This document shows, piece after piece, positions 1-4,665 of a stretch of DNA of 8,349 nt; position 1 is the first letter of the stretch; every line of letters begins with the position of its first letter. Source of the DNA: QHXQ01 sp036389375 (GTDB lineage Bacteria; Acidobacteriota; Blastocatellia; Pyrinomonadales; Pyrinomonadaceae); NCBI GenBank assembly GCA_036389375.1, contig DASVQA010000178.1, positions 1 to 8,349 of the forward strand. Reading direction: 5' to 3'. Below the pieces are notes generated by a model that saw only the letters and a list, made by a program, of their open reading frames with translations, did not search any database and was not told the origin of the DNA. The translations under genes were made by a program, and so were the position numbers.

Positions 1-68
1 TCCGGCGAGTCCAGCGAGTCAAAGGCAAACAACCTGTTCTTTGACTCGCTGGACTCGCCGGACTCGCC
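1..68. repeat. Perfect 24-bp inverted repeat built from 9-bp units
   Basis: Positions 1-24 are the exact reverse complement of 39-62, separated by a 14-base loop (25-38). Each arm contains two 9-bp units. On the plus strand the right side reads TGACTCGCT, GGACTCGCC, GGACTCGCC at 42-50, 51-59 and 60-68, so one extra unit lies outside the arm. The element sits just past the stop codon of the minus-strand gene at 83 and could fold into a very stable hairpin that ends its transcript. No long T run follows on the minus strand within the window, so a classical intrinsic terminator is not shown. A 13-base piece of the arm (11-23) recurs at 2778-2790, which suggests a dispersed intergenic repeat family. 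Confidence 0.85.
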
Positions 69-82
69 ACGCGCTTTTGTCT

Positions 83-631
83 TTATTGCATGTCGATCAG
101 CACGTCGGTCAGGCGATTGACGACATCGAGGAGGGCGCGGCCGGCGGCGTCTAGTTGACCGGCGGTGACTTTGTTTTCGGCGTCGGCAGCGGTGGCGGCG
201 ACACCGGCCAAGCTCTGGTAATAAGCGTCTGCGCCGGGCGTGGTCTTGAAGTAGAGTTCAAGCTCGTCCAGCCCGGCGCGCACGTTCTGTAGATTGCCGC
301 GCAGTTGCGCCCGGTTCTGTTCGAGTTTGGTCTGAATCTGCGGCGGCAATTGCCCGCCAGTGCGCGCCGCCGCTTCGGTCGCCTCCAACTCCTTCGACGT
401 GCGCGCGTACAGGTACAGGAATTTCGTCAGCACTTTGATCTTATCGGCCACGCGCAGGCGCGCTTCGTTGAGCGCGGTTGCGCCGGCCGGCGTCGGCTTC
501 GCGTTGCGCGTCGTGCGCGTGCTGGTGGGCGTGCGCCGGCGCGGCGTCGTGCGCGGGCGCGTCTGCGCCGCAGCAGCGATAGTGAGCGCGAGCAAGCAGA
601 CGAGACTTAAAACACGGATTAGTTTCAACAC
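83..631 (-). CDS. Small secreted protein of unknown function
   Basis: The product is about 182 residues and I do not recognise its family. It opens with a signal peptide: a short basic start (LKLIR), a hydrophobic core at about residues 7-21, and a likely cut after A22 in AAAAQ. A low-complexity linker rich in Thr, Arg and Pro follows (about 24-50). The rest (about 53-182) looks mainly alpha-helical, with alternating charged and Leu/Ala residues and no Cys or obvious catalytic motif. It probably acts outside the cytoplasmic membrane. I chose the GTG at 629-631 because AAGGAGAG lies four bases upstream. The TTG codon immediately after it (626-628) is also possible. A longer reading from 700 would place the start upstream of both the ribosome-binding site and the probable -10 box, and its extra residues look non-coding. 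The gene is divergent from lipB. Confidence 0.7.
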   Translation of the reverse strand: MLKLIRVLSLVCLLALTIAAAAQTRPRTTPRRRTPTSTRTTRNAKPTPAGATALNEARLRVADKIKVLTKFLYLYARTSKELEATEAAARTGGQLPPQIQTKLEQNRAQLRGNLQNVRAGLDELELYFKTTPGADAYYQSLAGVAATAADAENKVTAGQLDAAGRALLDVVNRLTDVLIDMQ

Positions 632-635
632 TGAT

Positions 636-643
636 CTCTCCTT
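636..643 (-). promoter_or_regulatory. Ribosome-binding site that sets the start at 631
   Basis: Read on the minus strand this is AAGGAGAG. The GGAG core lies six bases before GTG (629-631) and nine before TTG (626-628). It excludes the longer upstream start at 700 and places the signal peptide at the protein's very N-terminus. Confidence 0.7.
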
Positions 644-665
644 CACCTTGCGCGCTTGCGCGCCT

Positions 666-671
666 ATTGTA
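666..671 (-). promoter_or_regulatory. Possible -10 box for the secreted protein gene
   Basis: The minus strand reads TACAAT, five of six matches to the consensus -10. It would start transcription near 659, leaving a leader of about 28 bases before the GTG at 631. I see no good -35 at the usual distance. The box lies inside a 14-base palindrome (663-676, CCTATT-GT-AATAGG), so the site could also bind a dimeric regulator. Confidence 0.4.
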
Positions 672-762
672 ATAGGGCTGCGAATTTTACGCCTCATCAT
701 AACCGCAGAATGAATAAAACGGGAGAGCGGCGCGCAGGTGGAACGGCGTACGACCGCGCTGC

Positions 763-768
763 TACAAT
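763..768 (+). promoter_or_regulatory. Possible -10 box for lipB
   Basis: TACAAT matches five of six consensus -10 bases. Transcription would begin near 775, about 30 bases before the lipB ATG at 806. No clear -35 is visible 16-18 bases upstream. The box supports 806 over the earlier in-frame ATG at 656, which lies upstream of it. Confidence 0.4.
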
Positions 769-805
769 GTGCGCGCGACGCAAAACGGACTTTAGAACAA
801 CTGCG

Positions 806-1495
806 ATGCCGAAGAGGACACTACAGGTTCGCCGCCTCGGCCGGATGGACTACGGCGCGGCCTATGACGTGCAGAAAGAGACGGAGCGGGCGGTGCGCGC
901 GCGGCTTCAGCCCGACACGCTTTTGCTCGTCGAGCACCCGCACGTCATCACGCTCGGCCGGCGCACTGCGCCCGGCGCGGTGCTCGCCTCTGCCGACACC
1001 TTGCGCGCGCGCGGCGTCGCCCTCTGCGAGACGAATCGCGGCGGCAAAGCTACTTATCACGGTCTCGGTCAAGTGGTCGGCTATCCCATCATTAACCTCA
1101 GCCCCGAGCGCGAAGACGTACACGCCTACGTCCGCGCGCTCGAAGACGTGTTGATCCGCGCGCTCGCGGATTTTCAGATCGAGGCTTTTCCGATCAAGGG
1201 GCTGACGGGCGTACACACGATGCGCGGCAAGGTCGCCGCCATCGGCGTCCACATCGCGCGCTGGGTGACGACGCACGGCTTCGCCTTGAACGTCAACACC
1301 GACCTCAGTTTCTTCAACCTGATCATCGCCTGCGAGGGCGAAGCCGTCACCTCGATGAAAGAGATTTTAGGGCACGACGTGGACATGCGCGCCGTCGAAG
1401 ACCGCATCATCGCGCGTTGCGCCGAAGTGTTCGACCTGCAACCGGCCGAAACACTAACAGCCACAGCCAGCGACAGCGCACGCTCGGTCGTTTAA
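806..1495 (+). CDS. lipB: Octanoyltransferase LipB (lipoate biosynthesis)
   Basis: LipB transfers the octanoyl group from octanoyl-ACP to the lysine of lipoyl domains (for example in 2-oxoacid dehydrogenases and GcvH), the first step of de novo lipoylation in the cytoplasm. The product is 229 residues, normal for the family. The signature RGGKATYHGLGQ (residues 78-89) precedes VGYPI. Family knowledge assigns catalysis to a Cys/Lys pair. Here K142 lies in RGKVAAIG and C176 in NLIIACEGE, after the typical HGFALNVNTDLSFFNLI segment. The stretch before K142 (GLTGVHTMRGK) lacks the more usual GVWV wording but is intact. The last 15 or so residues are a Ser/Ala/Thr-rich tail. I chose ATG 806 because upstream codons overlap a likely -10 box and look non-coding; its ribosome-binding site is weak. 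lipA lies 1.3 kb downstream on the same strand. Confidence 0.95.
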   Translation: MPKRTLQVRRLGRMDYGAAYDVQKETERAVRARLQPDTLLLVEHPHVITLGRRTAPGAVLASADTLRARGVALCETNRGGKATYHGLGQVVGYPIINLSPEREDVHAYVRALEDVLIRALADFQIEAFPIKGLTGVHTMRGKVAAIGVHIARWVTTHGFALNVNTDLSFFNLIIACEGEAVTSMKEILGHDVDMRAVEDRIIARCAEVFDLQPAETLTATASDSARSVV

Positions 1496-1510
1496 CTGAA
1501 GCTTCAATTT

Positions 1511-1538
1511 GTCACTTATCACTCGTCATTCGCCACTG
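1511..1538 (+). repeat. Degenerate 7-bp tandem repeat upstream of the dehydratase gene
   Basis: Four successive heptamers, GTCACTT, ATCACTC, GTCATTC and GCCACTG, share the pattern (G/A)(T/C)CA(C/T)T(N). They fill much of the 62-base gap between lipB and the next gene. The first 12 bases recur exactly at 5887-5898, also just before a start codon. This resembles the heptanucleotide repeats known from some bacterial genomes. No function is evident. Confidence 0.5.
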
Positions 1539-1557
1539 TTCTTAGCACTGCTTTCTT

Positions 1558-2532
1558 ATGCTGACCATCGAACTCATCCGCGAAGCGCACGCGCGCATTG
1601 CGCCCTACGTTCATCGCACGCCGGTTGTGACTTCGCGCGCCTTTGACGCGGCGACGGGCGGCCGCAGCGTCTTCTTCAAATGTGAGAACTTGCAGCGCGC
1701 CGGTGCGTTCAAGATGCGCGGCGCGGCCAACAAAATTTTCTCTTTGAGTAATGAAGAGCGCGTGCGCGGCGTACTCGCGTTCTCGTCGGGCAATCACGCG
1801 CAGGCGGTCGCGCTGGCGGCGCGCGAAGCGGGCACGCGCGCCACCATTCTGATGCCGCAGGACGCGCCGCGCGCGAAGGTTGAAGGGACGCGCGGCTATG
1901 GCGCGGAGGTGGTCTTTTTCGACCGGCAAAAGGACGACCGCGAGGCCATCACCCGCGAACTCGCGGCGCGCACCGGCGCGGTACTCGTGCCGCCTTACGA
2001 CGACTATCTCATCATGGCGGGTCAGGGCACGTGCGCGCTTGAGTTGTTCGAGGACGTGCCTGAGCTTGACGCTGTCGTGACGCCGTGCAGCGGCGGCGGC
2101 CTGTTCGCGGGCACGAGCACGGCGGCGAAGGCGCTCTACGAGGGCGTGGCGTGCTTCGCGGTCGAACCGGAGACGGGCGACGATACGCAGCGTTCGCTGC
2201 GGGCGGGCGAGCGCGTGCATATCCCGCCGCCGCCGACCATCGCGGACGGCGCGCGCGTCCAGACGCCGGGCGCGCTCACGTTCCCCATCACGCGCGCGAA
2301 CGCGGCGGACGTGCTGACGGTCTCCGACGAAGAGATCAAAGAGACGATGCGCTTCATCCTCTTTCGTCTGAAACTGCTTGTCGAGCCGACGGGCGCGCTC
2401 GCCGCCGCCGCCGTGCTGTTTGACAAACTCCCGCGAAACATTCGCCGCATAGGGGTTGTACTCTCCGGTGGCAACGTGGACGCAGACATGCTCGCGCGCA
2501 TCGTCGGGGCGCGAGCGGGCGGCTCGGCTTGA
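1558..2532 (+). CDS. PLP-dependent serine/threonine dehydratase or serine racemase
   Basis: This 324-residue protein belongs to the fold type II PLP enzymes. GAFKMRGA carries the probable Schiff-base lysine K52. SSGNHAQ (76-82) is the substrate/cofactor Asn loop, CSGGGL (177-182) is the phosphate-binding glycine loop, and SGGN (303-306) holds the Ser that contacts the pyridine nitrogen. S77 aligns with the second catalytic base of serine racemase. E203 and D209 in VEPETGDD match that family's divalent-metal ligands. The protein ends after the catalytic domain and lacks the ACT-like regulatory domain of biosynthetic IlvA (about 510 residues), so isoleucine feedback is unlikely. It may deaminate L-threonine to 2-oxobutanoate and L-serine to pyruvate, or racemise serine; sequence alone does not separate these. 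It starts 62 bases after lipB without a clear ribosome-binding site. Confidence 0.88.
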   Translation: MLTIELIREAHARIAPYVHRTPVVTSRAFDAATGGRSVFFKCENLQRAGAFKMRGAANKIFSLSNEERVRGVLAFSSGNHAQAVALAAREAGTRATILMPQDAPRAKVEGTRGYGAEVVFFDRQKDDREAITRELAARTGAVLVPPYDDYLIMAGQGTCALELFEDVPELDAVVTPCSGGGLFAGTSTAAKALYEGVACFAVEPETGDDTQRSLRAGERVHIPPPPTIADGARVQTPGALTFPITRANAADVLTVSDEEIKETMRFILFRLKLLVEPTGALAAAAVLFDKLPRNIRRIGVVLSGGNVDADMLARIVGARAGGSA

Positions 2533-2577
2533 GCGCCCGCGCGACGCGCGTCCGACTAACGAAGGGGAGGGATTTTT

Positions 2578-2742
2578 ATGAACAAAGAGGACAATCGCTC
2601 GGCCGAGTTTGCGCGCGGCGATCAGCGTTCGGACGAAAAGAGCGTCAAGGGCGTGCTCAGGTTCTGGCTGCTCTTGATCGGCGTACTCGTCGTCGGGCTG
2701 TTAGTCTGCGCGCTCATCTTCGGCTGGTCGCAGGGGCGCTGA
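2578..2742 (+). CDS. 54-residue single-pass membrane protein
   Basis: ATG 2578 to TGA 2742 encodes 54 residues. The first 28 or so are polar and charged (MNKEDNRSAEFARGDQ and on). A hydrophobic segment follows at about 29-49 (FWLLLIGVLVVGLLVCALIF), and the protein ends GWSQGR. The gene is convincing despite its size: AAGGGGAGGG lies six bases before the ATG, the strongest ribosome-binding site in the window, and there is one clean transmembrane helix. The acidic and basic N-terminal part is probably cytoplasmic. One Cys (C44) sits within the helix. It starts 45 bases after the dehydratase and ends about 70 bases before lipA, in the same direction, so it may be cotranscribed. I do not recognise the family and assign no function. 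Confidence 0.75.
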   Translation: MNKEDNRSAEFARGDQRSDEKSVKGVLRFWLLLIGVLVVGLLVCALIFGWSQGR

Positions 2743-2743
2743 G

Positions 2744-2773
2744 CAGACAGCCCACCACGCCGGATGTTAGAAT
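2744..2773 (+). promoter_or_regulatory. Possible promoter for lipA
   Basis: CAGACA (2744-2749, four of six to TTGACA) and TAGAAT (2768-2773, five of six to TATAAT) are 18 bases apart. Transcription would begin near 2780, inside the stretch that a longer lipA reading from ATG 2764 would use as coding. A separate promoter here would let lipA be expressed independently of the upstream genes. Confidence 0.4.
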
Positions 2774-2798
2774 ACCGCCAGCGAGTCAAAAGAGCATC

Positions 2799-2802
2799 GG
2801 AG
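2799..2802 (+). promoter_or_regulatory. Ribosome-binding site favouring the TTG start of lipA
   Basis: GGAG lies nine bases before the TTG at 2812. The alternative ATG at 2764 has no comparable site and lies upstream of the probable -10 box. The start choice affects only 16 N-terminal residues. Confidence 0.5.
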
Positions 2803-2811
2803 TTAATTTCA

Positions 2812-3750
2812 TTGGGACGCGAACTGCGAGTCATCAGTAATAATCAGCCGGCGCGCGTGCGTCAGCCGAAGCCTGAGTGGTTGAAGATTCGGTTGGGCGA
2901 TCCGACGAATCAGAACCACGTGCTCAAGCTGATCGAGGGCTTGAACCTGCACACGGTCTGTCAGGAAGCGCGCTGTCCGAACATCTTCGAGTGCTGGTCT
3001 GACCGCACCGCGACCTTCATGCTCGGCGGCGACACCTGCACGCGCCATTGCGGTTTCTGCGCGGTCAACAAGGGGCAGCCCCTCGCGCTCGACCCGGCCG
3101 AGCCGCGCCACGTCGCCGAAGCCGTGCGGCATCTGAAGCTGGCGCACGCGGTCATCACTTCCGTCAACCGCGACGATCTGCCCGATGGCGGCGCGGCCCA
3201 CTGGGCGGAGACGATCCGCGCAGTGCGCGCCTTGAATCCAGACTGCCGCATCGAAGTGCTCATTCCCGATTTCAACGGCGACGAGGCGGCGCTCAACACC
3301 GTGCTCGACGCGCAGCCCGACGTGCTCAACCACAACACGGAGACCATCGCGCGGCTCTACCGGCGCGTGCGCCCCGATGCGAATTACCAACAGACGATGA
3401 CGCTGCTTGCGCGCGCCGCCCACCGCCGCGACGTTGAAGGGCGCGGCATGTTGACCAAGAGCGGCATCATGGCGGGCCTCGGCGAAACGTTCGACGAGGT
3501 GGTGGCGTTGATGCGTGACCTGCGCGCCGCGTCGTGCGACATCATGACGATCGGTCAATATCTGCAACCGCACGCGCGGCGTCTGCCCGTCGAACGCTAC
3601 GTCACACCTGAAGAGTTCGCGCGCTGGCGCGATGTGGGATTGGAGTTGGGCTTCAAGCACGTCGAGTCCAGCCCCTTGACACGCTCGTCCTATCATGCAC
3701 GCCAGCAGGCCGAAGCGCCCGCACAGGAGGCGACGGCCGCGCTACAATAA
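2812..3750 (+). CDS. lipA: Lipoyl synthase LipA (radical SAM)
   Basis: LipA inserts two sulfur atoms at C6 and C8 of protein-bound octanoyl groups, completing lipoyl cofactor synthesis after LipB. From TTG 2812 the product is 312 residues. The auxiliary [4Fe-4S] cluster motif C-x4-C-x5-C is at C50, C55 and C61 (CQEARCPNIFEC). The radical SAM motif C-x3-C-x2-C is at C76, C80 and C83 (CTRHCGFC). The C-terminal RSSY motif, whose Ser ligates the auxiliary cluster, is at 291-294. KPEWLK near the N-terminus and ITSVNRDDLPDGGA are also typical. About 15 Ala/Gln/Glu-rich residues trail the RSSY region and look dispensable. The start is uncertain: ATG 2764 would give 328 residues, but GGAG fits TTG 2812 and a -10-like box overlaps the longer start. 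The gene may share a transcript with lipB or use its own promoter. Confidence 0.95.
   Translation: MGRELRVISNNQPARVRQPKPEWLKIRLGDPTNQNHVLKLIEGLNLHTVCQEARCPNIFECWSDRTATFMLGGDTCTRHCGFCAVNKGQPLALDPAEPRHVAEAVRHLKLAHAVITSVNRDDLPDGGAAHWAETIRAVRALNPDCRIEVLIPDFNGDEAALNTVLDAQPDVLNHNTETIARLYRRVRPDANYQQTMTLLARAAHRRDVEGRGMLTKSGIMAGLGETFDEVVALMRDLRAASCDIMTIGQYLQPHARRLPVERYVTPEEFARWRDVGLELGFKHVESSPLTRSSYHARQQAEAPAQEATAALQ
3743..3748 (+). promoter_or_regulatory. Possible -10 box overlapping the end of lipA
   Basis: TACAAT (five of six to consensus) overlaps the last codons and stop of lipA. It would start a transcript near 3755, about 200 bases before the P460-like gene, giving a long structured leader. 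No convincing -35 is visible, and the match may be chance because CTA CAA TAA also simply encodes Leu-Gln-stop. Confidence 0.3.
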
Positions 3751-3784
3751 AGGCAGCGCGGCACATGCACACGCACAGCATAGC

Positions 3785-3818
3785 GAGGAGCGCCTACCTG
3801 ATCGCTCCTCTTAGCTTT
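3785..3818 (+). terminator. Probable intrinsic terminator after lipA
   Basis: GAGGAGCG (3785-3792) pairs perfectly with CGCTCCTC (3803-3810) around a 10-base loop. It is followed by TTAGCTTTT, a broken T tract. It lies 35 bases after the lipA stop in the same direction. The T tract is imperfect, so termination may be partial. Confidence 0.5.
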
Positions 3819-3841
3819 TGCCTTAGTTGATTGCCGCGCAC

Positions 3842-3914
3842 GCGGGCGAAGCAACCCCGCAGCCGTTTTTCGCACCAGACGCATTAAAAGCCTGCCGGCG
3901 ATAACCGCGCCGGT
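3842..3914 (+). other. Two further stem-loops in the gap before the P460-like gene
   Basis: The 207-base gap 3751-3957 holds no gene. Besides the terminator-like hairpin it has GCGGG (3842-3846) pairing with CCCGC (3856-3860), followed by TTTTT at 3866-3870, and CCGGCG (3895-3900) pairing with CGCCGG (3908-3913) around a 7-base loop. The first could be a weak second terminator. The second ends about 45 bases before the ATG at 3958. In GC-rich DNA short stems like these arise easily, and no known riboswitch class is recognisable. Confidence 0.3.
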
Positions 3915-3957
3915 AATCGCAGCAGAAGCAATCTCAGCAGAGCGGGAGGGCCACACG

Positions 3958-4143
3958 ATGATGACGAAGACGCACTTGCAGGTCGTTGCGCTGGCGGCCG
4001 TGCTGTCCGCGCTTGGCGCACTATCGGGTGTAGCGCACGCCGACGGCCCGGACGCGACGCTCAAAGAGATCGCCGGCTACAAGCAATGGACACGGATGCG
4101 GGATAAGCCTTTGCAGGTGTCAGACCCATCGACCATGGGTTGA
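3958..4143 (+). pseudogene. 5' part of an interrupted P460-like c-type haem protein gene
   Basis: This 61-residue reading begins after GGGAGG (eight bases before ATG 3958; a second ATG follows directly). It has a good Sec signal peptide: hydrophobic core at about 8-24 and a likely cut after A28 in VAHA-DG. The mature start includes LKEIAGYKQWTRM, which resembles the N-terminal segment of cytochrome P460-family proteins. It stops at TGA 4141-4143, then the same frame stays open to 4611 and contains the rest of such a protein, including a CxxCH haem site. The two parts are therefore most simply one gene broken by a nonsense codon. A sequencing error or recoding of the TGA are alternatives. A strong ribosome-binding site and intact signal peptide suggest the break is recent. 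Confidence 0.55.
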
Positions 4144-4155
4144 AGCGTCAGCCGT

Positions 4156-4611
4156 GTGTGGCGGCGCGTAGTTGACGCGCCCGAATTTAGTAGTTCACGC
4201 GGGACGACGAGGATTCTGCTGCAAGGGTCTATCGTCTATGACAGCCTGCCCGCGCCACGCGCAAAAACTAAGCCCTCACACAACGACATGCCGATCTCCT
4301 TCGGCGTCGTCTATGCCAACGAACTGGCGCGTGCGCCGCTGATGAGTACGAGCGCCGCCAAGTTTCCTGTCGGTTCAATCATCGTGCGCGAAAAACTGCT
4401 GTCGCCGGAGGATGCGCAGCCGCTTCTGTTGGCCGTTATGATCAAGCGCGCACCCGGTTTTAATTCGCGCGCGGGCGACTGGGAATTTTTAACGGTTGAC
4501 GGCGCAATGACGAAGATTCAGGAGCGACAGAAGAAAGGCAGTTGCTTAGACTGTCACGTCACGCAGCGCGAGCATGATTTCATCTTTACGCCGCCGCCGG
4601 CCGCGCCATAA
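4156..4611 (+). pseudogene. 3' part of the interrupted P460-like c-type haem protein gene
   Basis: This part is in the same frame as the piece ending at 4143 and is open to TAA 4611; read from GTG 4156 it has 151 residues. FPVGSIIVREKL (70-81), a following segment with GFNSRAGDWEF (101-111) and VDGAMTK, and C130-L-D-C133-H134 near the end are typical of the cytochrome P460 family, whose members bind a covalent c-type haem in the periplasm. Alone it has no signal peptide and would stay in the cytoplasm, so it is unlikely to mature as a haem protein unless joined to the 5' part. Residues 1-40 do not resemble the family as I know it, which leaves open that this stretch also carries damage. No ribosome-binding site is apparent at GTG 4156. 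The electron donor or substrate cannot be inferred. Confidence 0.6.
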
Positions 4612-4651
4612 GTCCACGCGCGGGGCATCTCGGCTGCGCCGGCCCACAGGT

Positions 4652-4657
4652 TATAAT
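4652..4657 (+). promoter_or_regulatory. Consensus -10 box eight bases before the MDR gene start
   Basis: TATAAT is a perfect -10 match, ending at 4657, with the ATG at 4666. Transcription starting the usual 6-8 bases downstream would begin at or just before the ATG. There is no Shine-Dalgarno sequence in between, which fits a leaderless mRNA. No good -35 hexamer is seen near 4629-4634. Confidence 0.6.
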
Positions 4658-4665
4658 CGAGCATC

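Noticed and set aside
305..713. Plus-strand open frames opposite the secreted protein gene
   Set aside because: They are Arg/Ala-rich and lack a domain or ribosome-binding site. The minus strand has the signal peptide and AAGGAGAG.
656..805. N-terminal extension of LipB from ATG 656
   Set aside because: It crosses the divergent promoter region and a TACAAT box, and adds 50 residues that LipB proteins lack. ATG 806 gives the normal length.
1509..1547. TTGTCA plus TTAGCA as a promoter for the dehydratase
   Set aside because: Spacing is 27 bases, far from 16-18, and TTGTCA is part of the heptamer repeat.
1519..2220. Minus-strand open frame of 233 codons opposite the dehydratase
   Set aside because: It is antisense to a gene with complete PLP-enzyme motifs, and its composition is dominated by Arg and Ala.
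2809..3696. Minus-strand open frame of 295 codons opposite lipA
   Set aside because: lipA has its full set of motifs on the plus strand. The antisense reading is Arg/His-rich shadow sequence without its own ribosome-binding site or domain.
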